Shown here piece after piece: positions 49,908-61,240 of a stretch of DNA of 64,000 nucleotides. The stretch comes from Hydnum rufescens UP504 (lineage: Eukaryota; Basidiomycota; Agaricomycetes; Cantharellales; Hydnaceae): contig MU128923.1 in assembly GCA_014904985.1 (NCBI GenBank), forward strand, positions 230,213-294,212. The letters run 5' to 3'. Position 1 is the stretch's first letter, and each line of letters begins with the position of its first letter. The translations under genes were made by a program, and so were the position numbers. A model generated the notes under the pieces. That model had not been told where the DNA came from and did not search any database. It saw nothing but the letters and a program-made list of their open reading frames with translations.

Positions 49908-51014
49908 CTATTTATCGATCTTCTTTGTCAGTAGTGTGCACATGTTGATCAAATCAATAATATCTATAGTTGTGCCTGTACATAGATTCATGCATTTGTT
50001 TCTGATGCAAGTGCGTCATTTCGGGGCTGGTCAAAATGTCCTGGGAAAGCATCTCGGAAATGTTTCGAAAATGGCCCACAGAAATTTCCTGGGTGGCCCT
50101 CAGGGAAATGCTTGAATAATAAACAATTTCAACCGTGGAGGAGGATGGGGCGTTGTTCTGGAGGTTTTTTGGTCCATTTGACACCCTCCCACTTGACGGG
50201 TGTGTATAGGCGCTTAGGGTTTATATTGGCTGTCTTTCCAATGCCCCTTTCTTTCTCGTTCACTATCTTATTTTCAAGGTCGGTCCTTGAAATCGCTCGC
50301 CCTGGTCAAGATAAGAACCCCTGCGGGTTCTGTTTCCACTTTGATCCGACAAATGGCGTTTTCTCCTCTGAAATCCGTGAACTATTTGAGCGGAATCCTG
50401 GCTCTGGTCACCCCCTTGAGCTCGAAAAATACGTTAAAACCGGTTACGTCCCTGTAAAAGTCGAATAAAGAACTGCTCTCTCCATCGTAATGGCTTCTCG
50501 CCGCTCTCCAGCAATCCCAGGTGCTCCACAGACAGCAGGGGATCAAAAATTGCGGGGAAAGAGTTGAATTGATAGTACGTACTGTACTATACCGTCCTGT
50601 GGGTGGACTCTCACTTAGTAGGTATGCGCATCCAGGGCATTGCGTGCTGGAGAACGGATCTAGGTCCCACCCATCCCTGGGGTCGAAATTGGTGATTTCT
50701 ATGTTTCACCAAAATTTCGCTCAAACTGCAGATTAAAGTGCAGTGATGACTTAGGCACCCAGGCTTACTAGTTAGATAATAGCTCATTCCTGGTCACAGC
50801 TAGATGGGGAAGGAACCAGACCTATTGGCTGGAACCTTGGAGTGCGAAATGCAGGGCACACGACTGTGAGACCCAAAGGTGGCCAAGGCACACCCAGAGT
50901 CGTGTGGCACCGCGACTATGAAACCCATCTAGCAGACATGACACAGAATGAATAGCAGAAGAGAGGCAGATATAAGTACCTACAGTCCATTTACAAGCAA
51001 AGGAACCATTGCCA
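49908..51014. other. Gene-poor region with an open frame of unknown meaning
   Basis: About 1.1 kb. A plus-strand frame at 50112-50468 ends in GQDKNPCGFCFHFDPTNGVF and SSEIRELFERNPGSGHPLE, which looks protein-like (a CGFC pair, amphipathic end) but belongs to no family I recognise. It lies next to a recombinase remnant and could be a decayed mobile-element gene. Confidence 0.35.
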
Positions 51015-51197
51015 TCAATGATGAACCTGGAGATGATGTTGGACATCCTGGCGGTTGATATTGAATGACAAAATCTCATCTGTCTTCTGCAGGTATCGCT
51101 GAAATGCATCAGACTTCCAACAGCCCTGTATCTTCAACAGGTCAATAGACAGCCACGCGGAGGTGTTGAACGAATTCGCCAGTCCTCTCATCATCAT
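51015..51197 (-). pseudogene. Remnant of a tyrosine-recombinase-like (Crypton-type) C-terminus
   Basis: The minus strand reads LANSFNTSAWLSIDLLKIQG followed by CWKSDAFQRYLQKTDEILSF. The pattern of a helix ending in G-x-W-x-S-x-A-F-x-x-Y resembles the C-terminal active-site helix of tyrosine recombinases, where the final Tyr attacks DNA. Only about 60 codons survive, with no upstream catalytic Arg/His block, so this is a fragment. The identification rests on one short motif. Confidence 0.45.
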
Positions 51198-51728
51198 GTC
51201 ACCGAGTTGCGAACTGGGTGTGGTGTTCCCGCGACTCGGCTCAGGTCGACTCGTGCTCGGCTTCGGTCGACTTCCGGCGAGAGGCTCGGGCTGCGACTCG
51301 CGGCCACCTTACAGTAACAGCACCCAGATCAACCTGTATTGAAATAGTTCAAATACTGCTCCATTCGAGATCACACCGCTAGATACTGGAACGCGTCATA
51401 GGTCGCTCTGAACGAAAAAAATTGATCAGACGAGCTTAGTGATCTTCGGCCACCTCCAGGATCGGCGTGAGTCACAGCGTACTGCGGCCTACTCGCAATT
51501 TTGAGCAAGAGTTGTTGGATAATCGGTGCGGATCCGTTATATCGGGAAACAATAACAAAAGCAGAGCGTTTGATCACAGTCCAAGCAAACGTCTCTACTG
51601 GTGAAGAGATCTTTCGTCGTTCCGGATTCAAATCCAGCAATATATTACATAATATCTCGGTTGAGAGCCTATTGGCCCGACCGAAAGGCCTACTTCGAGT
51701 TGCAAGCACCCAACGTCCTTTGTCCTCT
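51198..51728. other. Upstream region of the methylcitrate dehydratase gene
   Basis: About 530 bp. At 51220-51300 it has a CpG-rich stretch with repeated CGACTCG-like words, unlike the flanks. The minus strand across 51371-51895 is open and contains RANRLSTEILCNILLDLNPE, which resembles an F-box start, but it overlaps the coding start of the next gene and is unsupported. Confidence 0.35.
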
Positions 51729-54004
51729 ATGCTGGCCTCGTGCCGTCTTGGAATTTCCGCACGATCAGCAGCGTCCCCTCTTCGGCAATTCTCTAGACTA
51801 GGCTCATTCCAAAAGTTCGTTCGACCGACTCCGATTTGGCAACGAAATATGTCTGTACATGCCGGTGAAAGCACCATCAGGCCAGAACCGGACAAGGTGC
51901 TGCAGGGTGTGTTGCGCTTCCCTATCTACCGAGCTTTTTTGAACACGGATGTTGGGGATCATTAGATATTGCCGACTATGTGCACAACACACAGATCACG
52001 TCCAAGCTTGCTTTCGAAACCGCTCGCTTGTGTTTGATAGATACCATTGGCTGCGGCCTTGAGGGGCTCCGTTTCAAGGAATGTGCTCGCCTCATGGGTC
52101 CCGTAGTCGAGGGCACTATCGTTCCTAATGGTGACCTCAATCTCCTCAATGCAAACGACTACCATGTTAAAACATCTTCCCACAAGGGACCAAAATTCCC
52201 GGGACTAACTACCAGCTTGACCCCATCCGTGGTGCCTTCAATATCGGCACTATGATACGATGGCTCGACTTCAACGATTGTTTTCTCGCAGCTGAATGTA
52301 TGTATCGCCTGGATAAAATTATTACGATGTTTGAGATCCTAATGGTCTTCTGTGTACTCAGGGGGGCATCCCTCTGACAACTTGGGTGCCATTCTAGCTG
52401 TCGCGGACCACCTCGCACGTAAAGGAGAGCCTTTAACAGTGTTACAGGTCCTGGAAGGGATGATCAAAGCGCATGAAATCCAAGGAGGTCTAGCGCTTTT
52501 AAACTCATTTAATCGCGTGGGGTTGGATCATGTCGTGCTTGTCAAAGTCGCCAGTGCGGCCGTTGTGAGCAAGCTTCTGTAAGTTCGGAATTCGCCTTGT
52601 GTATGGGACACCGTAGTCAATTCCCCCTTAACAGTGGCTTGAACCGCGATCAGACCATCGATGTGATCTCGCAAGCCTTCGTTGATGGTCAGTCACTTCG
52701 TACCTATCGCCATGCTCCGAATACTGGATCCCGTAAGTCGTGGGCTGCCGGAGATGCCTGCTCTCGCGCAGTGAACCTCGCGCTCCTGGTCAAGAAAGGT
52801 GAAATGGGACTGCCTGGTGTCCTTACAGCGAAGACTTGGGGCTTCTACGATGTCTTTTTCAAGGTACGCCTTGTGGAAACTTTTCTTCGATGCCGTAGAG
52901 TGGACGGTGGATCCGAAGAATATATCATAGGGCAAACCTTTTGAATTCCAAATTCCGTATGGCTCATACGTGATGGAAAACGTCTTGTTCAAGATTTCTT
53001 ATCCAGCGGAGTTCCACGCGCAAACCGCGGTTGATGCTGCTCACCAAGTCTACGCCAAGCTAAAGGCCTTGGGAAAGACTTCCGATGACATCAAGAGTGT
53101 AAGGATCCGTACCCAGGAGGCCGCCATTCGGTGGGTGAGCCCCAGGCTTCTAGATGAAAACTTTGATAATTCATTTTATTCGACTTAGGATCATCGACAA
53201 ATCTGGACCTCTGGACAACTTTGCCGATCGGGAGTGAGTGCTACCTTTCGGTGCTTACAGCCATCTGCAGGGCTGACAGTTTGTCGTTATAGCCATGCCA
53301 TCAGTTACATGGTTGCATACCCACTTATATTTGGGGAATTGACTACCGAATCCTAGTGCGTATTCCCACCGTCATTCTCATAAATCCAACTCTTGTGTAT
53401 TCATTCATGATTCATCGCTGCACCTTTCTCAACGGATTTTCAGTACCGACGCAGCCGCCGCAGACCCACGCATTGATGCCTTGCGTGCCAAGACGTACTG
53501 CGTCGAAGACAAGCAATTCAGTGTCGACTATCACGAGCCCTCGAAACGCAGTATCGGCAATGCCCTCCTTGTCGAACTTAACGATGGCACCACGCTCGAC
53601 GAAGTCATCGTCGAGTACCCCGTCGGGCACCAGCGAAGGGTCAGCTCCTTTCCTTTTCTCCAGCAGGCGATCTGCGTACCACCTTTCTTCATCTCTCCTT
53701 CTTTTCCGGATAAAAGTTCGGTGATACTAATTGGGCTGGGCCTGGGCTCTGTTCGTCCGTAGCGCGAGGAGGGTACACCCCTTTTATTGGCCAAGTTTGA
53801 CAGGCATATTGCTCCTCACTTCGATGCCCCCCAAATCAAGAAGTAAGCAGGCATGCACGCATGTCGTATCTGCGATGACCCATATATACAACTATTCATC
53901 CATTTCTGCTATTTTTTTTTAGGATCAAGGACAGTGTGGTGGACCTTGACACACTTTCGAAGATACCCGTGGACCAGTTCACCGACCTTTTCGTCAAAGC
54001 ATAA
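51729..54004 (+). CDS. PDH1: 2-methylcitrate dehydratase, mitochondrial (MmgE/PrpD family)
   Basis: Starts [20 protein letters not shown], an Arg/Ser-rich mitochondrial presequence, then the MmgE/PrpD fold: [120 protein letters not shown] with Ser in place of the first Ala, [60 protein letters not shown] and [12 protein letters not shown] at the end. The enzyme dehydrates 2-methylcitrate in the methylcitrate cycle that detoxifies propionyl-CoA. About ten introns join in phase with no error seen. Confidence 0.9.
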
Positions 54005-54359
54005 CAATATTGCGTGCAATACCATTCAGATAGATAGATGCCCATACGTGCCGGCATATCTCTATCCAGAGATATAACTATTTTTTCACATCATTCGACT
54101 ACACGGGAGGGAAGACTTGTAACAAGGACAGACTAGTGGAGGAGATGAAAAACATCTATGCGAGGACTTCAGAAATAAGGTCAATGATGTCGGAGAGAAC
54201 CTATGAAATGATTTAAAACTGTTAAGGGCGTACAGTGCAGCGATGACGAAGTAAGAAGGGATCAGGAAATGCGCCTAATTCAAGGTGCAAAAGAGAGAAA
54301 TAGAAACATGGTCAGAGGGGTCAATTAGGAGGTTCAATGGATCGTAGACGAGCTTGGAT
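54005..54359. other. Intergenic region between convergent genes
   Basis: About 355 bp between the stop codons of the methylcitrate dehydratase gene (+) and the Ser/Pro-rich gene (-). It is A-rich and has no recognisable gene; presumably 3' untranslated sequence. Confidence 0.4.
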
Positions 54360-57082
54360 TCAATGAGCAGTGATGGATCTCTGCTGACGCTTGGTTTGCT
54401 TGGGGCCTGAGTTGTTGACAGAACTGGAAAATGAACGGCGATTCTCTTTGGTGGGATCTTTAGAGGAAGTGTTCGAAACCGAAGAAGACGTCATTCCCGG
54501 GCGCCTTCCCGCGTTGCGTCTTCTCGTATCGGAGGTGGCTTTGGATATGATCACATGGGTGGCAGGGTGATTATTGCTACCAGCAAGACCTGTATCGGAT
54601 CGCTGCGGAAGTCTAACTCGCAAGCCCTCCTCGATAACTCCACCAAATGCGGTTTGGGTCTCAGCTTCGAGAGATAATACAGGTGTGCGGTGGATTTCTT
54701 TCTCCTCAATAGCAGACTCGCGCTGGCGTGAATGCCCTTCTATATCTTTCTCTTCGGCGACAGTAGTCAGCTTGCGTCTAAGACGTGCAATAGGCACCGA
54801 ACGTGGATTGTCCAGGGCACCCGCATAGGGCTCATGCTTATCCGTGGAGTTCGCGTCACTTTCTCCACTCGATCGACGGGACGAAGGAGTTGGACCGGAG
54901 CGCTGTGCTGCAGAAGGAATCGGAATGCCAGGAGGGTGGAAAGGGGGCAGTGGATTCAAGGTGGCCGCGAATGCTGTAGCCGGGGCTCCAAGTTGAGCAA
55001 AAGTATCATTCCAAAACTGACGCAGTGATGCCGACCAAAGCTCTGGCGCAGTGAGGGATGTCATATCAGCATTTGAGATCAGACCCGTGATTTGAGTGAG
55101 ATCTCGAAACTTTGGCCTAGCTTGATATTGCGGTACGGACATAGCAGGGAGGCGACGTTGAATGTAGGGAGGGATCGAGGTGCCTGGTGGATAGGAATTG
55201 CGGGGCTGATGGTTACGCAATGTCAGGGCGGGTCGGGACAGAAACTGAGTATGAGACTGTTGGACAGGGTCGTCGATCAATACTGAAGACGCATAGACAG
55301 AGGCGGCTCGCTGAAGATTTTCCAAATCCGCGGCTGGTTCTACGGGAGGCGGGGGGACGAATTCTTGCCATTGTGGGGATTCGACGTAGTGATATTCCGT
55401 GTATCCACCAGGGGTCGCCAGCTCCAACGGGGATCCCAGGTGTTCGGATCCACCTTTTGAACCCACACCGGAATGACGCGCGATTCTATTGAAGTCGCCG
55501 TGGTCGGAGACAGGCTTGTGTTGAGCATCAGTAGTACTAGCCGGAGTACTGGTGTTCGTCGAAGGCGTCGTGACAAAGGTGGAAGCGGGGGTGTTCACCA
55601 TAGTTGAAGCAGGAGTATAAGCATTGGAGCTATTATTCTCCGAAGCTACCGTAGAGACGCGAATATCATGGATAGAAGATTGTAGGTGGGGAGTCTTGGG
55701 CGCTGGGAGTGTTTGCTCCTCAAGACCCCAGATCATACGAGGGAGTGATGACTGCTCCGAAATCATGACGCCCTCTGCTCCGCTGCGTTCGGAGGCATCA
55801 GAAAATAATCTTAGCAAAACGAAGCTCAGAGTCTCACGAAGGACAACGTGCGTAAGGAAGAGATGGTGGGCCATGCAGGGCAGGAATAGGTCTAGGGGGG
55901 GACATGGGAATCCACCCTAGGGGTACAGGGGGTGATTAGTGGAGAGGTATGAAACATTAAGGATCATCACCTTGTTGAGCTGATTGACTGGATGTAAGTT
56001 TAACCAGACGTGCGTTGGCAGGGGAAGGGACATCTCTGACAACCCAGGAGGCTGGAGATTGCGGCCGACGAAGGAACGAAGGGGAGCATCCCACGAGAGG
56101 ATTATTAACAAATATGATCAGATTCAGATTCGCTCTGGCTGCAATCATGTGCGGAGGAAGGCGAAGGAGACCTAGATGATGATTTGACAAATGAAGAATG
56201 AATGAGAATACTTCCGTTGGGGCTAGACTGGTCAGGGGAAAGGACAATATGTTGTGGCTGAGGAGACGAGAGATCGATCAGTAATGGCATATCGTCGGCA
56301 CCAGGATGATGACTGGGAGGAATTGAAGAGACGGTGAGTTTGTTAAGAAACATTGTGGATTCTGGAAGCGAAACAATGCGATTCCCATGTGGAGTAAGCG
56401 CATCGGCAGAATGTCCCAAAGCAGCATCCATTCCTGGTACACGTCGGGTGGGAAGAGAGACTGCTCTGTTCAAAGGAATATCGCGGGATGCGACAGGCAG
56501 AGCCTTGACAGGATGAACCATGGTAGAGGGGAACACAGGGCCAGCAGCCAGAGGAGCAAGGCTTCCACCATACGAACGAGGGATGAATGGCTTGGACTTG
56601 GTGGAAGATTGAAAAGCACCAGTCAGAGGTTTGGACGTATTCCCCGTGAGCGAGGTACTTGAGGGGGTGTCAGAGACAATTGGCGAAACATGGGGTGCGT
56701 TGGCTTCCATGCCATTGAGGGGGGACACAATTACAGAGTCAGAGGATACGCCCTGGACGTTGCTGTTGTTATGAGTTTCAAGAGTCGACGCGTCGGGACG
56801 CATATTGGGTTCTGGGCAGGGGGCTGAGGGTTGGTCCTCACGGAACTTTGAGTCTAATGGCGCGAAGACAGGAATGTTTTGGGAACGGGAAGCAGGCGAA
56901 GTCTGAGTTGAGCGGTGAATGTACCGTGGAGAATCGAAGAAGGCAAGGGCGAGATCTTCCATAGGGTGGCGAGCACAGGCGTTCAAGTTTATGTGATACA
57001 CGCCGGTACTGCGAGTGGCGGCGATGGACAGCGACAAAATGTCTGCTGGGGGTGGTGGAGAACAGGAAGGGCGTGGGAACAA
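54360..57082 (-). CDS. Large Ser/Pro/Thr-rich protein of unknown function
   Basis: Two large open blocks join through an intron at about 55919-55972: LVKLTSSQSAQQ is followed by GGFPCPPLDLFLPCMAHHLF. The first half contains MEDLALAFFDSPRYIHRSTQ and long disordered stretches. The ordered core after the junction reads LTHVVLRETLSFVLLRLFSD and LPRMIWGLEEQTLPAPKTPH. Further on come TPASTMVNTPASTFVTTPST repeats and LTSLTAPELWSASLRQFWND. The tail is basic (KQTKRQQRS). No family recognised. The short helical core and disordered arms suggest a regulatory scaffold. The first ATG is tentative; MEDLALAFF, further downstream, could be the real start. Confidence 0.6.
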
Positions 57083-57497
57083 GCTGCGGTTTTATTTGGA
57101 CTCAGCACCAAACATGGATCAACGCGTTTCTCTAGAATTACATAATTCCTGAGGTGCTGTGACTTCCGTCAACAGACGTAAGGGAGGTCATTATAGCCCA
57201 AGGATATTCCCGCAAGAACCTCTGCATTGTTCACATCTCTCCCCCATGTCCTGGGACTTCCCCACATCGAGGACATTTGCAACCGATCCAATAATACTGT
57301 AGTGTTATGACCTTACAGCCGATTTCATAAAGATAGGTGTCCGATTTAGTAGACCTAATAAAAGCCCTCAGCACAACAGTAGGTAGCACTTGAGTTAACC
57401 ACATGTGCATCAAAAGATCATGGGAACTACTGGAGTTTGGTTCCTCTGTTTACATGCTTGAAAAAAAATCAATTATTGCTCCCGGTCCCCCTCAGCC

Positions 57498-57857
57498 ATG
57501 GGTTCAGTGGAAACTTGCATTCAATGCAATGTCTCAAAGCCCCTTGATGAGTTTTGTGCCCTGCATGGTGGTCTCACTATACACTGTATTAGTTGCCTAG
57601 GTAAAAACCATGACAAAAGCCAAGCAAAAAAGCAGTGGAGTGTGAGGCTGCTGTCTGGACCCTGCCAACACTCAATGACTTTTACCCTGACCTTGAGGCA
57701 GCCAAGGAACAAGAGCCTCACACTCATACAATCCTTTTCAATTCAAAGGAAGCATCAGAGGGCAACAGTGCACATGTGGCATCAGGAAAATCAAAAGCCA
57801 CTTTGAAGACTCTGAGGCATGAAGGGCCTAACGGTAAGTCCCTTCTTCAGAGTCTGT
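57498..57857 (+). pseudogene. Small CxxC zinc-ribbon fragment typical of mushroom mobile DNA
   Basis: MGSVETCIQCNVSKPLDEFC and TIHCISCLG place two CxxC pairs about 20 residues apart. This pattern is common in short, high-copy genes within transposable elements of mushroom genomes. Coding sense then continues in another frame (ECEAAVWTLPTLNDFYPDLE, KEASEGNSAHVASGKSKATL), with the change falling in a run of six A near 57628. It lies at the edge of the repeat island, so a decayed element gene is likely. Confidence 0.4.
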
Positions 57858-57895
57858 GAAGCGGCCTTCTTCCAGCCTTCTGAAGTACTGGAAGT

Positions 57896-58245
57896 ACTGG
57901 AAGATGAATTACATAAGCTGCCATATATAGCAATATTATATGTGGAGATGTGACATAAGCTACCATATATAGTAATATTACATAACCATGATATTAACAG
58001 TGTTACATAATCATTTCATTTTAAATATTACATAATCTTTTAATATTACACAATCATCTTATCATTTTTGAATATTGCATAATCATTTAATTTTAATATT
58101 ACATAATCACCATATTACATAATATTTGATTAGCTAATTGATTTCCATATATGGAAATATTACATAATTATTTTCCATAGTTGGAAAATCTTACCTAAGC
58201 TACCATATATAGCTATATTACCTCATCTATTAGATAAGCAAAAAA
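57896..58245. repeat. AT-rich block built on TTACATAA and CCATATATAG words
   Basis: The word TTACATAA or a one-base variant recurs about nine times at irregular spacing. GCTACCATATATAG-type words occur three times (about 57918, 57958 and 58198), each followed by ATATTA or a near match. There is no coding frame. It could be a decayed satellite or the AT-rich core of a transposon. Confidence 0.7.
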
Positions 58246-58469
58246 AGCAGAAATGGGGGGGCCCAGGGGGGATTTGTTGAAAGCCTTGAGGTATATATGT
58301 GCCTCTGGAGGTCTGTGTGCAATGTCTGAATTATGGTTGCTGAAGTCAGGTTACAAACCCTGGAAACCTGAGTTCAAACCTGAACCTGACCTGTGGTCAG
58401 GTTCAGGTTTTGCCCTCATGGGTGATTTCAGGTTTTGGTCAAGTTCAGGTTTTGGGCCCCCATGTTTTC

Positions 58470-58902
58470 AGGTTCAGGTCAGGTTCAGGTTTAACCCAGG
58501 TTCAAACCTGAAATCATGAGCCCCTTCAGACATGAGAAATATCTGAGCTGAACACTGATTTTAACCATAATCCAGAATGAGTCATCAATTCTGGCAAGTT
58601 CCAGAGTTATGTAAGCAGGTTCCTTGGTGGAGAAATAGGTTACTTTGAACTGAAGTTAAACATGAAACCTCATGCAAAGTTTATATTGACTATACATAGT
58701 CTATACAATATAAACTTGCATGAGGTTTCATGTTTAACTTCAGTTCAAAGTAACCTATTTCTCCACCAAGGAACTTGCCAGAATTGATGACTCATTCTGG
58801 ATTATGGTTAAAATCAGTGTTCAGCTCAGATATTTCTCATGTCTGAAGGGGCTCATGATTTCAGGTTTGAACCTGGGTTAAACCTGAACCTGACCTGAAC
58901 CT
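58470..58902. repeat. Large fold-back palindrome with arms of about 205 bp
   Basis: Sequence from AGGTTCAGGTCAGGTTCAGG at 58470 returns as its reverse complement ending at 58902. The centre is near 58691-58698 and there are few mismatches. The left arm carries an extra 21 bp (about 58609-58629) that starts and ends next to GTTC, so it may be a small insertion or duplication. Flanks keep more copies of the CAGGTT word in both orientations. No coding frame. It is a fold-back or MITE-like element and contains no CpG. Confidence 0.85.
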
Positions 58903-59063
58903 AACCTAAGATAGGTTTTCTTCAGGTTAGGTTCAGGTTTTGCCAATTGAGGAGATTGAGGTTTTGGTTAAGTTCAGGTTTTGCCCAAATGGGGCAAAAC
59001 CTGACCTGAACCTGACTTTGGTAACCATAGTCTGAATCTTGGTTGTGGGATGTTTGAGTCATT

Positions 59064-59383
59064 AGGGGTTTCATGATACACAAATATCTTCCCAAATCAC
59101 TTCCAAACAGCACCCAAATGAGTTTCCAATTGAGCTCCAAAAGACACTTGAAAAATGATTTGGGCAGCATTTGGACAGGTATTTGGGCCTTGGGAGGTCC
59201 AAATACCCTTCCAAATGGATTTGGGTGGCATTTGGAAGGGTATTTGGACCTTCAGAGGCCCAAATACCTGTCCAAATGCTGCCCAAATCATTTTCCAAAT
59301 GTCTTTTGGAGCTCATTTGGAAACTCATTTGGATGCTGTTTGGAAGTGATTTGGGAAGATATTTGTGTATTGTGAAAGCCCCT
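59064..59383. repeat. Palindromic MITE flanked by TA
   Basis: The interval is an almost perfect inverted repeat centred near 59225. The two ends read GGGGTTTCATGATACACAAA and, on the opposite strand, GGGGCTTTCACAATACACAA, and both are bounded by TA. The palindrome makes both strands translate to near-identical peptides, which are not genes. TA flanks fit a Tc1/mariner-type MITE (inference). No CpG occurs inside. Confidence 0.8.
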
Positions 59384-59626
59384 ATTGTTCTCTTCAGCCC
59401 ATTCTAACTACACCCTCTTCTACAGCTTCAGAGTCTTCAGAGATACATCCCATCTTCAGAGAGTAAATGATATTCCTGATGGGTCCAAATTACCACTTTT
59501 GGCAATGACAGGGTACTTCTGCTGGACCCTTCAACAAAGGAGGGGTTTGATTCTTCTAAGGTTATTGCTGAGAAAATTGCACACCAGTTGTTGAAGGCTA
59601 AGGGAATAATCTCAGTCTCATTATAG
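59384..59626. other. Non-coding sequence within the repeat island
   Basis: About 240 bp without a recognised gene, CpG-free. It precedes a repeat that recurs at 60555. Confidence 0.4.
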
Positions 59627-59830
59627 AAGAAGGATTGGGAACTCTGATGACTGTCAAATCAGACTCTGGTTCAGCCAGTGTGTTGATGGGAGACTGTATT
59701 TCTGTTGTTATTCAATGGGCTGGTTCACTCTGATGGTTGATCACTCTCTAACAAGTTGTGTAAGGTATTTAGTGAAGGATATGGTTGTGGTATGGACTAG
59801 CTATAGTCAATGATATATCATGAGATGCTT
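59627..59830 (+). repeat. Dispersed repeat, copy 1 (3' part)
   Basis: This segment (GAAGGATTGGGAACTCTGAT ... CTAGCTATAGTCAATGATAT) is a diverged direct copy of 60555-60752. The shared core includes GGTTCAGCCAGTGTGT and GGGAGACTGTATTTCTGTTG. It lacks the tRNA-like head seen in the second copy, so it is probably 5'-truncated. Confidence 0.75.
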
Positions 59831-60423
59831 GTGAAAGGTTTATATGTGTTGTGTTGGACTGTTTACTGATATTTGTGTGTGCCTGTTTGTGTTCTCCAGG
59901 TCAAAATGTGGATTCCAAAGAGGGTTCTAGACTAGTTTAAGCTTGATTCAGTGTGTCAATGTGTTTCTTTCTTCTTCTGACTTGACTTTGTTATTACTCA
60001 CCTTTCCTTGGATGTCCAGCAACTCTAACCTTAGGTCCTGCAACTATCCTTGGCTTAGTATTTTGCATAGAGGGCTTCCAGTGACTTAGTCTTAACAACC
60101 TTGTATATGACTTAGCTCCAGATGGCTTCAGATCAGTACTCTCTTCAGATGCAAGCAGATTTGTAGACAGTAGTTTATTCCCAGTAGTGAGGAGATGGGG
60201 GGATACAGGAAAATCCACCAGCTTTTATACCTTTCTGAAGGTGGCTGTGTTTAAAGAATATAACTCACTCCTAGGTGAGTCATATGTGAGTCATAGGTGA
60301 GAACAATAGGGTTGTCAAGGAGGGTGAGTCATTCATAAACAGAACAAAAGGGTTGCCAAGGAGGCATTATCTTTCTTATCTGCGAAGTTCTAGAAGTTAT
60401 TTGTGGCAATGGGAGATGAAATC
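59831..60423. other. Non-coding sequence within the repeat island
   Basis: About 590 bp with no recognised gene. Short direct repeats (GTGAGTCAT-type words at 60276-60295 and 60326-60333; AGGGTTGCCAAGGAGG-like words twice near 60308-60365) are the only structure seen. Confidence 0.4.
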
Positions 60424-60752
60424 AAAGGATATTTCCAAGTTCTTGGAGATTAATTTGTTTGTAGTCCAGTGGTTAAGATGTTTTTGTTACTGGTTGATAA
60501 TAGAACAAGTGCATGGGTGGGGTTTGATGCGGAGACAGCAGTTTGTATCTGTTATAGAAGAAGGGTTGGGAGCTCCAATGACTGTCAAATCAAAATTTGG
60601 TTCAGCCAGTGTGTAGATGGGAGACTGTATTTCTGTTGTTATTTGTTGGGTTGGTTCACTTCAATGGTTGATCACACTCTGCAAGATGTCTATGGTGTCC
60701 AGTGGAGAATAGGATGGGATATGGACTAGCTGTAGTCAATGATATATCATCT
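60424..60752 (+). repeat. SINE-like element with tRNA-type A and B boxes, copy 2
   Basis: An A-box-like TAGTCCAGTGGTTAAGATG (60462-60480) and a B-box-like GGTTTGATGCGG (60521-60532) sit at roughly tRNA spacing, as in a Pol III SINE. The head is shared with 63559-63690 and the tail with 59627-59830. No open frame. The promoter boxes are degenerate, so the copy is probably inactive. Confidence 0.7.
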
Positions 60753-60987
60753 GGGCATGCCTATTACAGTGCAGAAGATAAAAACATCCAGTATCAGAAA
60801 ATGTGAAATCACACCACTCCCAGCCTTTGAATGATCACATGACCAATTATGAAATTAATTATGGCTATGCATGGAAACTGAATTCATTCTATAACTCTGT
60901 CAGTTTTGATCAGAGAGGTATGCCCATATAACACTTGGAAAGCCATGATTCACACCTTTCAAATGGTACCAAACACAAGTTGAACAG

Positions 60988-61167
60988 ACCAAAACTGCAC
61001 TCTCCAGACCAATATTACTACCAAAATCCAGAATTTCCAGTAAAAAATGAATTTCTCCATCAGTTCGTATCCAATCCTCTCAGAACAACTGTGCCTAGAA
61101 AGATATAAAACATCCTCATCCAACAGTACTGAGCATGTGAAGAACAGATCAAAACTGAACTCTACAG
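60988..61167 (-). repeat. Inverted copy of the 160-bp satellite unit at the window's end
   Basis: The reverse complement matches 63823-64000 over about 180 bp with mostly transitions. Of the differences, eight turn a CG in the right copy into TG or CA here. The pair flanks the double-hairpin array. Confidence 0.85.
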
Positions 61168-61191
61168 AACAACCAGTCAGCCACAAATGTA

Positions 61192-61240
61192 CATCTAGTT
61201 AGATACAATGAGCCTTGTGTTTAAATAGTCTAACTAGATG
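61192..61240. repeat. Short hairpin, 12-bp arms
   Basis: CATCTAGTTAGA at 61192 is matched by TCTAACTAGATG ending at 61240, around a loop of about 25 nt. It is followed immediately by GC-rich inverted words (GGGGGCCCCTGGGCC at 61252 and GGGCCCCAGGGGCCCC near 61295). Confidence 0.7.

Noticed and set aside
59073..59407. Several similar open frames on both strands (GSIWTGIWA...GPNTLPN-like peptides)
   Set aside because: They are mirror translations of a palindromic MITE, not genes.
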